NCBI RefSeq assembly: GCF_003097535.1
Contig: NZ_CP029187.1
Span: 1,178,001-1,242,000, forward strand
DNA from: Flavobacterium pallidum
GTDB taxonomy: Bacteria; Bacteroidota; Bacteroidia; Flavobacteriales; Flavobacteriaceae
Length of the DNA: 64,000 bases
Reading direction: 5' to 3'
Positions 10,101-18,592 of the stretch are shown in pieces; positions within the stretch are counted from its first letter, which is position 1, and each line of letters starts with the position of its first letter. Both the position numbers and the translations under genes were made by a program. Below the pieces are notes generated by a model, which worked only from the letters and a program-made list of their open reading frames with translations, was not told the origin of the DNA and made no database searches.

Positions 10101-13100
10101 CACATTGCCCGACAGATGGCGTAAAGGTATACGTTCTCGTAGCGGTATTATTCAATGCCGGCGACCATGTTCCTGTGTAACCATTATTTGAAGTTGTCGG
10201 AAGCGCTGCCAAAGCAGTCCCAGAACATATTGGCGCAACAGCCGTAAATGTTGGCGTTACTTTTTGGTTTACCGTAATGACCATGGTAGCCGTATTGGCA
10301 CATTGCCCAGCCGATGGTGTAAAGGTATACGTCGTCGTAGCAGTATTGTTCAGCGCAGGCGACCATGTGCCGGCAACTCCGTTGTTAGAAGTAGTAGGCA
10401 ATGCTGCCAAAGTAGCTCCTGAACAGATTGGCGATACTTGTGTGAAAGATGGTGCAGTTGGCTGATTGACCGTGATGGTCATCGTGGCGGTGTTTGCGCA
10501 CTGCCCAACTGATGGCGTAAAGGTATAGGTCGTTGTAGCGGTATTATTCAATGCAGGAGACCATGTTCCTGTATAACCATTATTTGAAGTTGTCGGAAGC
10601 GCAGCCAAAGTAGTCCCTGAACAGATTGGTGCAACTTGTGTAAACGTTGGTGTTACTTTTTGGTTTACCGTGATGCTCATCGTAGCTGTATTGGCACACT
10701 GCCCGGCTGATGGCGTAAACGTATAGGTAGTTGTGGCCGTATTATTCAAAGCAGGAGACCAGCTTCCATTGATTCCATTAGTAGAATCTACCGGTAACGC
10801 TGACAATGTACTTCCAGAACAGATTGGCGCAACTTGTGTAAACGTTGGTGTCACTTTTTGGTTTACCGTAATGGTCATTGTAGCGGTATTGGCACATTGT
10901 CCAGCAGATGGCGTAAAGGTATACGTTGTCGTGGCAGTATTACTCAACGCTGGTGACCAGTTTCCAGTGTAACCGTTGTTTGAAGTTGTCGGTAATGCCG
11001 ATAATGTAGCACCTGAACATATTGGAGCTACAGCAGTGAATGTCGGTGTAGTTTTTGGATTTACTACCACATTAACCGCGATCCTTGCGCTTTCACAGCC
11101 GTTTAATGTCTGTGTTACATAATATGTTCCGGTCTCAAGTAGTGTCGCCGCAAATAACGGGGATCCGTTTGCAGGTACGTTATACCATTTTTTCGTTGTA
11201 CCGGTCGCCACAAGATTGGCTACGATAGATCCGACGCAAAAAGTTTGAGTGCCCTGTGATACTGTTGGCGCAGGCGTCACATTAATGGTAGCAGTAACGG
11301 CCCTTCTTCCAACAGACTCACAGGTTGCATTTGATTGGGAAGCATAATAAGTAGTACCGCTTACCAAAGGCGTAGTTGATGCTAAAAGATTTCCACCCAC
11401 AGCAGCATCATACCATTTGATATTTGTACCGGTTGCAGCCAGGTTGGCTACGGTAGCCGCGTTACAAAACGACTGTGATGCTAAACCTGTAGGACTTGTA
11501 GGTTGTGTAGAGGTGCTTACAAAGCTATAAGCGCCAGTAACGATATTAAAACTAATATTATAGGTACAGGCAACAGCGGGAATATTCGGGCCATCCTGGA
11601 ATCCTGTTCCGGTTGGGAAAGTGCTGTTACCCCAATTGACAATCCAGTTACTGTTCAGGCGGAATTTCAGGCCTCCTGTAGTTAAGGTATAATTGCTTAA
11701 TGTAAAATTGGTGCCGTCAGCTGTGGACATATAGATGTCGGTATCCCAACCGGATGCAGCATCACCTACAAGGCTTACTACCGTCGGCGTACACGTGATG
11801 CTTCTATTCCTGTTTACTTGCTCTGTACCACATATGCTATTGGAATGGATGAAATATCTTATTGTACCCGAATTATTGCCTGAATACCAGTTTAAAGGTG
11901 TTGTTCCGCTGGCATAAACGACATTTCCTGCTGCATTTGTTACAGTAATGTAATCCGTAGCTGTAGAGCTGGTAAAAGTATAAGTATTGGCGGCACTGAT
12001 ATTGACATTGCAATATTCTCCGGCCCATGAACCGTTGGTAATAGTTTCTAAGCTTCCATTACAGGCAGGAGTGAACGTCTCTGCCGGGTATATGCCGAAA
12101 TCCCCACCTGTGCCATTACAGCTTAGCTGGGCAACTGTCGTAAAACTGCCTCCTGCAACCCAGGCACTTTGTGAGGTGCCGCAGTTAGACCTGATCCAGT
12201 AAAAATAGGTCTGGCTTGGGTTTAGGTTAGTAATGTTGGACAATCCCTGATTAATAATCCCTGAGGTCTGACCTGCTCCAGGAGCGACATTGACGATATT
12301 CAGGTAATATTGATATCCGTTAGATGGTGCAGGATTCGCTGCGGTAAAATTCAGGTAAGCTGAATTGGAAGTGATATTCGCAACGGAAAGATTGGTTGGC
12401 AGACTACAGGTGGTTGAAGCCAAAGTAGTGAAACTTCCACCATACACCCAGTTACTTTTTGAGCTGCTCGTACAGGCTGCCCTCACCCAGAAATAATAGG
12501 TAGTAGCGGCATTCAGGTTTGACAGTACCTTTGATGTTCCTGCTGAAGTACCTGTGGCCGCGGTGTTGTATTGCGGAGTTAAGACATTTGATGTGCTGGT
12601 ATAATATTCATATCCTGAACCAGGCGTTGTAGTAGCAGTCCAGCTTATCGTAGCGCCGCTTGTGGTCACTGCCGAACTTAATGGGGAAGTTGGAGAAGGG
12701 CAAACTGAGTTTTCACAAGTCACATAACGATTCCTGTTTACATTTTCGGCACCACAGTCACTGCCAGAATGGATGTAATATCTCAAAGTGGTAGTGCCGC
12801 TGTCTACGTTGTAAATCACGGGTGAAATTCCGTAAGCAAGAATCTGTGTGCCGGCTGTATTGGTAATCGTGATAAAATCCGTAGCGTTTGAGGAGCTAAA
12901 TGTAAGCTTCCTCCCATTGGCCACCGACACATTTGAATATTCACCTGCATAGGCCACATTCGTAATCAATTCCGGATTCCCGGAGCATGATGGCGAGAAG
13001 GTTGTTGCTGGATACAACACCCCATCAGTACAGCCATTTCCTGAGTTAGCGGGTAAGGTGTTAAAATTGTACGGTCCAAACCACGCACTTTTTGAAGTGC

Positions 13101-14367
13101 CGCAATTAGCACGTACCCAAGCGTAGTAAAGCGTATTGGGTACAAGCCCTGAATTTACTGTTACAGAGGTGTTAACAGTGCTGCCTGTTGGCACTGAAGC
13201 ATTTGTCGGGGTAGTATTTGAAGCCGTAACGAGATACTCGTATCCATTGCTTGGAGCCCCGGCTGAGGCCCAGTTTAGGGTAACACTTGTGCTTGAAAAA
13301 CCGGTAGCAAAAAGGTTAGTCGGTGTTTGGCATGCATTTACAGAAGTAATATACCTGACGCGGCCCATACTGTCGTCTGCACAGGAAGAATTGGCATGCA
13401 GATAATAACGCATCACGCCATTATTTACGCCGGAATTCCATACTAACGGTGTTGTACCCGTAGCATAAACCACAGTACCTGTAGTATTTGTAATGGTAAT
13501 ATAATCGGTATTTACAGAGCTGGTAAAAGTATATTGCTTATTTGCTAAAACGTTGATGTTGGAATATTCCCCCGCCCACGAATCGGTAACAATCTGTTCT
13601 AGACTTCCGGTGTTTAACGGGGTATAGGTTGCCTCTGGATACAGTCCGTAGGAAGCTGAATTACAAGTTTGGAATGCTATGGTCGAAATTGCGCCACCCG
13701 ATACCCAGGCGCCTTTTGTAGTATTGCAGTTTGACCTCATCCAATAAAAATAGGTCGTGCCGGCCGCCATTCCTGAAATATTGGTAGCAGTAAGGGCGTT
13801 GCCTACTGTACCTGTTGCTGTTGTTAGCGACGTAGGGGCTACATTAGTAGTATTGACATAATAATCGTATCCCGTACTTGGCACTGATGCCGGCGCGGTC
13901 CAGTTGATCCTTGCCGAATTCGATGTGATATTGTTTGCGAACAAACCTGTTGGAGAAGCGCATGTAACCGGTGGAACTGCACAGGTGATGTAGCGGATCC
14001 TTCCGATATTCTCGGTTATACACGATGAATTCTTATGAATGAAATAATGGATTATTCCCGACATGGAACCTGTAGACCATACCACCGGCGATGTTCCGCT
14101 GGCATAAGTAAGCGTGCCGGCTGCGTCGGTTATGGTAATGTAATCTGTGGCTGTTGAACTTGCGAAAGTGTATTGCTTATTTGCTATAACATTGATTTCG
14201 GCATATTCTCCTGCCCAGCAATCGGTATTGATGGTTTCCTGGGATCCCGAGCAAACCGGCGTGAACGACGTAGTCGGATACATGCTGCCTGTCGTGCATT
14301 GTCCCGATACCTTCGGGATGAAAAACAATACAGCCAATAAACTAAAGAAAGTAATTTTTGATTTCAT
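4141..14367 (-). CDS. Giant repetitive surface protein with T9SS type A sorting domain (adhesin-like)
   Basis: A 3408-residue secreted protein. Order of parts: signal peptide (1-22); four alternating units of a YPxxxxTPxCxG...WAGEY domain and fibronectin type III-like domains (about 25-880); a short SusE/SusF-like segment (VGDAASGW..DIYMST); two Ig-like domains starting SFCNAATV and TFCVGSIV; 24 Ig-like repeats of 66 residues (1108-2690), each with one ICSG and one GQCA cysteine; 8 repeats of about 70 residues (2691-3254); and a C-terminal T9SS type A sorting domain beginning MYPNPSRG and ending KKLILRKI. It should be exported by Sec, carried across the outer membrane by T9SS and anchored outside as an adhesin or fibre. 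It is flanked by its own promoter and terminator, so it is monocistronic. Ligand unknown. Confidence 0.9.
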   Translation of the reverse strand: MKSKITFFSLLAVLFFIPKVSGQCTTGSMYPTTSFTPVCSGSQETINTDCWAGEYAEINVIANKQYTFASSTATDYITITDAAGTLTYASGTSPVVWSTGSMSGIIHYFIHKNSSCITENIGRIRYITCAVPPVTCASPTGLFANNITSNSARINWTAPASVPSTGYDYYVNTTNVAPTSLTTATGTVGNALTATNISGMAAGTTYFYWMRSNCNTTKGAWVSGGAISTIAFQTCNSASYGLYPEATYTPLNTGSLEQIVTDSWAGEYSNINVLANKQYTFTSSVNTDYITITNTTGTVVYATGTTPLVWNSGVNNGVMRYYLHANSSCADDSMGRVRYITSVNACQTPTNLFATGFSSTSVTLNWASAGAPSNGYEYLVTASNTTPTNASVPTGSTVNTSVTVNSGLVPNTLYYAWVRANCGTSKSAWFGPYNFNTLPANSGNGCTDGVLYPATTFSPSCSGNPELITNVAYAGEYSNVSVANGRKLTFSSSNATDFITITNTAGTQILAYGISPVIYNVDSGTTTLRYYIHSGSDCGAENVNRNRYVTCENSVCPSPTSPLSSAVTTSGATISWTATTTPGSGYEYYTSTSNVLTPQYNTAATGTSAGTSKVLSNLNAATTYYFWVRAACTSSSKSNWVYGGSFTTLASTTCSLPTNLSVANITSNSAYLNFTAANPAPSNGYQYYLNIVNVAPGAGQTSGIINQGLSNITNLNPSQTYFYWIRSNCGTSQSAWVAGGSFTTVAQLSCNGTGGDFGIYPAETFTPACNGSLETITNGSWAGEYCNVNISAANTYTFTSSTATDYITVTNAAGNVVYASGTTPLNWYSGNNSGTIRYFIHSNSICGTEQVNRNRSITCTPTVVSLVGDAASGWDTDIYMSTADGTNFTLSNYTLTTGGLKFRLNSNWIVNWGNSTFPTGTGFQDGPNIPAVACTYNISFNIVTGAYSFVSTSTQPTSPTGLASQSFCNAATVANLAATGTNIKWYDAAVGGNLLASTTPLVSGTTYYASQSNATCESVGRRAVTATINVTPAPTVSQGTQTFCVGSIVANLVATGTTKKWYNVPANGSPLFAATLLETGTYYVTQTLNGCESARIAVNVVVNPKTTPTFTAVAPICSGATLSALPTTSNNGYTGNWSPALSNTATTTYTFTPSAGQCANTATMTITVNQKVTPTFTQVAPICSGSTLSALPVDSTNGINGSWSPALNNTATTTYTFTPSAGQCANTATMSITVNQKVTPTFTQVAPICSGTTLAALPTTSNNGYTGTWSPALNNTATTTYTFTPSVGQCANTATMTITVNQPTAPSFTQVSPICSGATLAALPTTSNNGVAGTWSPALNNTATTTYTFTPSAGQCANTATMVITVNQKVTPTFTAVAPICSGTALAALPTTSNNGYTGTWSPALNNTATRTYTFTPSVGQCANTATMTITVNQKVTPTFTAVAAICSGSALSALPTTSNNGYTGTWSPALNNTATTTYTFTPTAGQCANTATMTITVNQPTTPAFTQVAPICSGATLAALPTTSNNGVAGTWSPALNNTATTTYTFTPTAGQCANTATMTITVNQPNTPVFTQVAPICSGATLAALPTTSNNGVAGTWSPALNNTATTTYTFTPTAGQCANTATMTITVNQPNTPVFTQVAPICSGATLAALPTTSNNGIAGTWSPALNNTATTTYTFTPSVGLCANTATMTITVNQPTAPAFTQVSPICSGATLTALPTISNNGVAGTWSPALNNTATTIYTFTPSVGQCANTATMTITVNQPTAPAFTQVSPICSGATLVALPTTSNNGVAGTWSPALNNTATTTYTFTPSVGQCANTATMTITVNQPTAPAFTQVSPICSGATLAALPTTSNNGVAGTWSPALNNTATTTYTFTPSAGQCANTATMTIAVNQNVNPTFTAVAPICSGGTLAALPTTSNNGIIGTWSPALNNFATTTYTFTPSVGQCATAATMTITVNQPTVPTFTQAAAICSGATLAALPTTSNNGINGTWSPALNNTATTTYTFTPSVGQCASTATMTIAVNLATVATFTQVAPVCSGGALAALPTTSNNGIIGTWSPALDNTATTTYTFTPNTGQCALGTTMSIMVNQNVTPAFNQVAQICSGATLAALPTTSNNGYTGTWSPALNNTATTTYTFTPTVGQCASTATMTITVNQPATPTFTQVTPICSGAALAALPTVSDNGITGTWSPAVNNMATTTYTFTPDSGQCAITAAMTITVNQPTTPTFTSVAPICSGATLAALPTISNDGITGTWLPAMNNTATTTYTFTPDAGQCANTTVMTITVNQPTIPAFTQVTPICSGASLAALPIISNNGITGTWSPAINNTATTSYTFTPDAGQCALSTTMSITVNPNVTPMFTQIAPICSGASLAVLPMTSVNGITGTWSPALDNTTTTTYTFTPDAGQCALATTMTITVNPNVLPMFTQVAPICSGGTLAALPTTSDNGITGTWSPALDNTATATYAFTPDAGQCALGITMTITVNPNVLPAFTQAAPVCSGTIMTALPTISENGIMGTWSPALDNTATTTYTFTPDAGQCALSTTMSITVNPNVAPTFTQVAPICSGGTLAALPMTSNNGITGTWSPALDNTATTTYTFTPDAPQCALGTTMTITVNPNVAPSFTQVAPICSGGTLAAFSTVSDNGITGTWAPALNNTVTATYTFTPDAGQCALSATMTVTVNPNPVLDVITDITACVSYTLPALTNGNYFTQPNGGGNMLNAGDAVTASQTIYVYADNGLCSSETSFNVTISPVAVIDELADVVACGSYTLPVLTTNANYYTEPSGAGTMLHAGDVITTSQTIYIYVLGAVSICTAESDFSVIINPIPAVNTLSNVATCDSYTLPVLNNGNYYTEAAGAGTMLSAGDAITSSQTIYIYADNGSCTAESNFNVTITVTPTVDDVADVAICDSYTLPVLTNGNYYTEPAGAGTMMNAGDVITTSQTIYIYASNGDCTAESDFTVTITTTPIVENPADVTACDSYILPVLTNGNYYSETAGAGTMLNAGDVVTTSQTIYIYASNGDCTAENHFTVTITTTPTVDTLADVATCDNYTLPVLTNGNYYTETAGAGTMLNAGDVVTTSQTIYIYASNGDCTAENDFTVTITPTPTVDDLADVTACDSYTLPVLTNGNYYTETAGAGTVLNAGDIITASQTIYIYASNGNCTAETDFSVIITTSPIVDILSDVTSCGNYTLPALTNGNYFTETEGAGTMLSEGDVIANSQTIYIFASNGNCWMESSFNIAITTLDNATTLNSDTITANQTGATYQWISCGETPAEIIDGETNQSFTATANGQYAVVITLGDCSVTSDCVTIDSLGTGNLPLDNLITMYPNPSRGNFTVDTGNLVADNIYVIDNLGRLVQQYKPTSQKSLMDVSRYEDGVYYIKIIYQNKETVKKLILRKI
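4606..6297 (-). repeat. Eight tandem ~70-residue repeats (210-222 bp)
   Basis: Eight in-frame repeats inside the giant protein (residues 2691-3254). Each has the core CxxYTLPVLTNGNYYTE, a GAGTMLNAGD segment and SQTIYIYA. Seven are 70 residues long and the second is 74. Middle copies are almost identical, outer copies more diverged, the usual pattern of expansion from the centre. Confidence 0.9.
6298..11046 (-). repeat. Twenty-four tandem 66-residue repeats (198 bp each)
   Basis: Twenty-four in-frame copies, each 198 bp except the last (195 bp), coding for PxFTQVxPICSG...TWSPALNNTATTTYTFTP...GQCA...MTITVN. Units 7 and 8 are identical in protein, and the DNA from about 9461 is repeated at 9659 with almost no change, showing recent unit duplication. 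The cysteine pair in each unit suggests one disulfide per Ig-like domain. Confidence 0.95.
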
Positions 14368-14395
14368 AAGTAATCCTTAAAAATTTTAACGCACG

Positions 14396-14403
14396 CAAAC
14401 ATA
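14396..14403 (-). promoter_or_regulatory. Bacteroidota-type -7 box upstream of the giant gene
   Basis: On the minus strand this reads TATGTTTG, a full match to TAnnTTTG, about 29 bases upstream of the ATG at 14367. The -33 position carries TTA rather than TTG. The expected transcript start is near 14390, giving a leader of about 20 bases. Confidence 0.55.
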
Positions 14404-14494
14404 ACTTTTAACATCAGATAAGTAAAAAAAAGTGTGTTCTTTTTTATAAAAAAGCACATGTTTTTTATTATATAAACCGCTTTAAGACAAATGT

Positions 14495-16159
14495 CTAAGC
14501 GGATTTGTCCTTGTCAATTTCTTCTATAAAAAACAACGGTGAAATACCCGTATGTTTCTTGAAAATCCTTACAAAAGTTGCTGCCTCTTTATACCCTATT
14601 TCTTCTGCAATCGCCTGCAAAGTGTATTTCCTGAAAATGGAATCCTCTTTGATCTTCTTCAGAACATAATTCATTCGGAGCTCCTGCGTATATTCAGAAA
14701 AAGTCTGCTTCTTATGATTATTGAAATAATTGGACAAATAAGAAGTATTGGTATTAATCTTTTTTGCCACATACGCCAACTTGAAATCGGGCTTTAGAAA
14801 ATCATATTTGCGCTCCATTTTCATCAACCCGTTGACGATCTTGTCAATCACTTCATCCTCCACAATCATTTTAACTGTTTCCCTGTCACTGCTTTTTCCC
14901 GGTTCGGGGTCTCTGGTTTCCGCAGCCGCAACAGCCAATGCATTTTTTTCATTCAGTTTGTTAATCAGGTCCAGGTATTTTTGGTGCTGCCTTTTCTTCC
15001 TCCCCAGATTAAAGGCCCAATATCCAAAAAAACAAACCAACAATACCGCCGCAAAAGTTATCAAAATGTTATTTTCAATCCTCTTTTTGTACAAAGCCTG
15101 CCTGACTTCCTTCGATTTATAAAACCATTCGAGCTCGTTGATCTTGTCATTGGTGTCCTTTGCATTGTATAAACGCTCATATTTATACGAAAGATCCTTG
15201 AAATACAGTGCTTTATCAGACTTCTTCAAGGCCTTGTACATGTTATACATGTTCTCATTGTTTACATAGAGGCTGTAATAATCCTTATTCTCCAATAGCT
15301 TTTTTTGACTCACATCATAGTAATGGATGCTGTTGGGGATATCATTTTGCGATGTATAATAATACAACAGGTTGACGTAATAATTCGGGTCAAAAAAATG
15401 GTGCGCAGCCGATTCTGCAATGCATTGCTTCAACACTTCAGGATTGGGGTCACTTTTAAAATTTTCCCTGTTGAAAAGCGCTGCATAATAAGCCTGATAA
15501 TTGCTTTTTTGGCAATAACGCAGTGCCTTATCCATATTTATGAGCACCGGCGCCAGGCTGTCATTGCCATATTTCCCATAATAGGAATAGGCTTTATTGG
15601 AATAATAATTGCACCACACCAGGGAGTCATTGAGCTTATTTGCCAATGCCAGTTGCTCATTAAGATAATCAGCATATTTTTGGTCATTGTCCATGTCCAG
15701 CAGCGAGTAGATCAGGTTGTTCACTACATTTTCATGGAATTCAGGATTGGTGTGTTTCGTTTTTTCGTAAAACTCATAGTACACTTTTTGCGCTTCATTA
15801 TCTGATTTTGAATAATAATTGGCCGTGTAGCGGAAGGTATTCCCGAAATAATTCCCGACTTCATCATTATTGCGCTTGGCTGTTTTTATCACAATTTTGG
15901 CAATCGAATCACATTGTGCCGAATTCCCCTGATAACATAAAATCTGGCATTTGGCCAATAATTTAGAAACCGCTTCCTTGTCGTCGGGCGCTACTTTTTC
16001 CTCTAATATCTGTCGTGTACGGAGCGTATCGTGGTAAATGATCTTTTCAGTATCATCCAATACCGAATCGTAATGGCGGAATGAAGCGCTGAAGTCTTCA
16101 TTGTTCTTTTTGCAGGACATCAAGGCCATGAAAGCACAAAATGCGAAAATGCGGTTCAT
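14495..16159 (-). CDS. Membrane-anchored TPR protein with C-terminal AraC-type DNA-binding domain
   Basis: From the ATG at 16159 the protein has 554 residues. That start gives a clean lipoprotein-like leader (MNRIFAFCAFMALMSC); an upstream in-frame ATG at 16210 would put 17 charged and aromatic residues in front of it and is less likely. A helical TPR-like sensor region follows, then a membrane segment near residues 360-380 (NNILITFAAVLLVCFFGYWAF), a basic linker, and an AraC/XylS double helix-turn-helix at the C-terminus (LAYVAKKINTNTSYLSNYF and LQAIAEEIGYKEAATFVRIF). It is a one-component regulator sensing outside the cytoplasm and binding DNA inside. The giant surface gene lies downstream on the same strand but has its own promoter; whether it is a target is unknown. 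Confidence 0.8.
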   Translation of the reverse strand: MNRIFAFCAFMALMSCKKNNEDFSASFRHYDSVLDDTEKIIYHDTLRTRQILEEKVAPDDKEAVSKLLAKCQILCYQGNSAQCDSIAKIVIKTAKRNNDEVGNYFGNTFRYTANYYSKSDNEAQKVYYEFYEKTKHTNPEFHENVVNNLIYSLLDMDNDQKYADYLNEQLALANKLNDSLVWCNYYSNKAYSYYGKYGNDSLAPVLINMDKALRYCQKSNYQAYYAALFNRENFKSDPNPEVLKQCIAESAAHHFFDPNYYVNLLYYYTSQNDIPNSIHYYDVSQKKLLENKDYYSLYVNNENMYNMYKALKKSDKALYFKDLSYKYERLYNAKDTNDKINELEWFYKSKEVRQALYKKRIENNILITFAAVLLVCFFGYWAFNLGRKKRQHQKYLDLINKLNEKNALAVAAAETRDPEPGKSSDRETVKMIVEDEVIDKIVNGLMKMERKYDFLKPDFKLAYVAKKINTNTSYLSNYFNNHKKQTFSEYTQELRMNYVLKKIKEDSIFRKYTLQAIAEEIGYKEAATFVRIFKKHTGISPLFFIEEIDKDKSA

Positions 16160-16437
16160 CAATTTAGGTTGGTTGTGAAATTTACGATAAAGAAATAAAA
16201 AAAAATTCAATTAACCGGAGTATCTGATCAACCGATTTTTATCGACTTCGCACTCACGTTAATAAAACCGCTGACTGCCGATAGACCCTAAGTCAGTCGT
16301 TTTTTTTTACCGGATTCAATATGGTAATTTTTTTGCCCATCGGACAATTAAAGCCTTTTGGAAGAACAAATACAGAATTAATTCAAAATCGCTGTTGAGA
16401 TTTGGTTCAAATATTTACTGAAACTTAAATACAGCAC

Positions 16438-16869
16438 ATGAAAAAGACATGCTACCTCCTGATTTTGCTTTTGGCATGGAACAGCCAGGCACAGGACAAA
16501 AAAATCAAAGATGAAAATACCGTACCGTCTGAAGTCAGGAATGCTTTCAGGAAAGCCTTTCCTACCGCAAAAGTGTCCTGGGAACTGGAAAAAGGCAACT
16601 ACGAAGGCGAATTCAAACTGAAAGGCAAGGATGCCTCGGCCGTATTTGACAAAACCGGCCACTTAAAAGCACTGGAAACGGAAATAGCTGAAGCCTCACT
16701 TCCTGAAACAGCCCGTAAATACCTTCAAAAAACGTATCCGGGCAAAAAAATAAAAGAAACCGCACAAATCACCGATGACAAAGGCATTATTACTTATGAG
16801 GCCGAAATCAGGATCAATGGCAAGATGACAGACATCCTTTTTGATTCGAAAGGAAACCTACTGAAATAG
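16438..16869 (+). CDS. PepSY-like domain periplasmic protein
   Basis: A 143-residue exported protein (signal MKKTCYLLILLLAWNSQAQ). It contains two copies of the PepSY-like pattern: VPSEVRNAFRKAFPTAKVSWELEK..YEGEFKLKG..ASAVFDKTGHL, and LPETARKYLQKTYPGKKIKE..YEAEIRINGKMTDILFDSKGNLL. Proteins of this family (PF11396 type) are small periplasmic binders of unclear function in Bacteroidota. The next gene, a PAP2 phosphatase, starts 33 bases downstream on the same strand, so the two probably form an operon. Confidence 0.8.
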   Translation: MKKTCYLLILLLAWNSQAQDKKIKDENTVPSEVRNAFRKAFPTAKVSWELEKGNYEGEFKLKGKDASAVFDKTGHLKALETEIAEASLPETARKYLQKTYPGKKIKETAQITDDKGIITYEAEIRINGKMTDILFDSKGNLLK

Positions 16870-16902
16870 TCAATATCCGATTCTAGCATTTCAAATAAAG
16901 GC

Positions 16903-17706
16903 ATGAAAAAATTATTGCTTATTACCTTTTTGGGCGTATTTACAGCCCACGCCCAGGATGTGACAAAGGACTCCACCGCAGTGAAGAAGGACAGTGTCAA
17001 CAGTGCGGAAATCACTAAAGACCTGCTTGCTGTCCACGATACGCTTACACCATCTAAAATCCACTTTAAGCAATTCATCATCCCGGCTGCCCTGATCGGA
17101 TACGGTTTTATCGGATTGGAAAGCGACTGGCTGAAGACTTTCAACCTGGATCTCAGGGAGGAAGTCAGTGAGGATATCGACCGGAAATTTACTATTGATG
17201 ACATTGCCCAATATGCTACGGCCGGTTCGGTTTATGCGCTGAATGCTTTCGGGGTAAAAGGGAAGCACAACCTCAAAGACCGCAGTATCATCCTCGGGAC
17301 GTCATACCTGCTGCTTTCCGCTACCGTATTTCCCTTGAAATCCATTACCCATATCGAGCGTCCGGATGGGACAGCTTATAACTCATTCCCTTCAGGCCAT
17401 ACCGCGAACGCTTTTGCCGGGGCAGAATTCCTTTGGCAGGAGTACAAGGACAAATCTGTGTGGTATGGGATTTCGGGTTACCTTGTGGCTTCCGGCGTAG
17501 GAGCATTCCGCATTATCAACAACAGGCACTGGCTCACCGATGTGGCTGCCGGAGCCGGAATCGGGATATTAAGCACCAAAGCTGCCTATTGGCTGTATCC
17601 GTGGGTGAAGCATACGCTTTTCCCAAATGACAAACGCATTTCGTCAATGGTAGCCCCATTTTATAACGGAAAGCAGGCCGGTGCAGGATTGGTGATGCAG
17701 TTTTAA
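16903..17706 (+). CDS. PAP2 family phosphatase
   Basis: A 267-residue protein with a signal peptide (MKKLLLITFLGVFTAHA) and the three PAP2 motifs in order: K146-x6-RP (KSITHIERP), PSGH at 163-166, and R203-x5-H-x3-D (RIINNRHWLTD). It should remove phosphate from a lipid or isoprenoid phosphate at the periplasmic face. It ends four bases from the convergent lipid kinase gene at 17711, and its neighbours there (kinase plus LtaS-type transferase) also act on diacylglycerol-type lipids, which suggests, but does not prove, a shared lipid pathway. Confidence 0.88.
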   Translation: MKKLLLITFLGVFTAHAQDVTKDSTAVKKDSVNSAEITKDLLAVHDTLTPSKIHFKQFIIPAALIGYGFIGLESDWLKTFNLDLREEVSEDIDRKFTIDDIAQYATAGSVYALNAFGVKGKHNLKDRSIILGTSYLLLSATVFPLKSITHIERPDGTAYNSFPSGHTANAFAGAEFLWQEYKDKSVWYGISGYLVASGVGAFRIINNRHWLTDVAAGAGIGILSTKAAYWLYPWVKHTLFPNDKRISSMVAPFYNGKQAGAGLVMQF

Positions 17707-17710
17707 ACGA

Positions 17711-18592
17711 TTAAGGGGTGAGCACTTTTAGCCCACCGTTGATCATCCCAACTTTTATTTTGTTTGTCTTCAGGTTATAATATTCTCCGTCAATTTGTGC
17801 GTCGAGGAATATCCTGTCAGGCAATTCGGCTTCTAAACTTCGAATTAAGGTGTGGTTTGCTAATTTAAAAGTATTGGTCTTGTTGCGAAGCACTGCCAAA
17901 CCCAATTGCAGTTTTTGGATAAATGACAATTCAGGAACCAGAATCAAATCCAGAAAACCGTCGCTAAGGCTTGCATTCGGTGTCAGGCTCATGCCATATC
18001 CCATCTCGTTGGAATTGGAAATGAATAACAGGAAAGGATGCATGTTGACGGTCTGCCCTTCAAACTTCAGGCGCGCTTCAACAGGCTTAAACCAGAAACT
18101 TGCAGACAAAGCCGCTTTGACGTAAGAAACCAGCGTCCGCTTTCCGGATTGCTCATATTTCCCGATAATCATGGCATCAATCCCGATGCCCATGTTGCTG
18201 AAGAAATAATGGTCGTTAATTCTCCCGACATCAATTTTCGACTGGGTTCCGTGCTTGATAATTTCCACAGCCCTGTCAATATCCCTCGGAATGTTAAGGT
18301 TTGAAGCCAGACCATTCCCGGAACCGACCGGGATAATACCCAATTTGATTGGCGTGTTTACAAGGCAAGAAGCCACTTCGTTTATGGTTCCGTCACCGCC
18401 ACAGGCCACAATGCAATCCGGGTTGTAACGTACTATAGCATTAGTGATTTCAATAGCGTGTTTCGGGTGTTTGGTATGATACACCGCAATCTTGTAATTA
18501 CTTTCATGGAAGTGCCGCTTTAAGAACGTTTCAGTAATCTCATGGCTTCCTTTTCCCGAAATCGGGTTGACGATAAAATGGATGTAAACCAT
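17711..18592 (-). CDS. Diacylglycerol kinase-like lipid kinase (YegS/BmrU/DgkB family)
   Basis: A 293-residue soluble kinase. It shows the N-terminal VNPISGKG, the catalytic GGDGT at residues 65-69 and PVGSGNGLA at 88-96, all hallmarks of the DAG kinase catalytic domain. It would phosphorylate diacylglycerol or a related lipid with ATP at the inner face of the membrane. Its ATG overlaps the stop of the upstream LtaS-type gene (TAATG), so translation is coupled. In Gram-positive bacteria DgkB recycles diacylglycerol released by LtaS; the coupling here suggests the same logic in a Gram-negative setting. Confidence 0.88.
   Translation of the reverse strand: MVYIHFIVNPISGKGSHEITETFLKRHFHESNYKIAVYHTKHPKHAIEITNAIVRYNPDCIVACGGDGTINEVASCLVNTPIKLGIIPVGSGNGLASNLNIPRDIDRAVEIIKHGTQSKIDVGRINDHYFFSNMGIGIDAMIIGKYEQSGKRTLVSYVKAALSASFWFKPVEARLKFEGQTVNMHPFLLFISNSNEMGYGMSLTPNASLSDGFLDLILVPELSFIQKLQLGLAVLRNKTNTFKLANHTLIRSLEAELPDRIFLDAQIDGEYYNLKTNKIKVGMINGGLKVLTP

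Noticed and set aside
6298..11046. Regular spacing of repeats suggesting a CRISPR-like array
   Set aside because: Units are 198 bp, in frame and fully coding, without short repeats and unique spacers.
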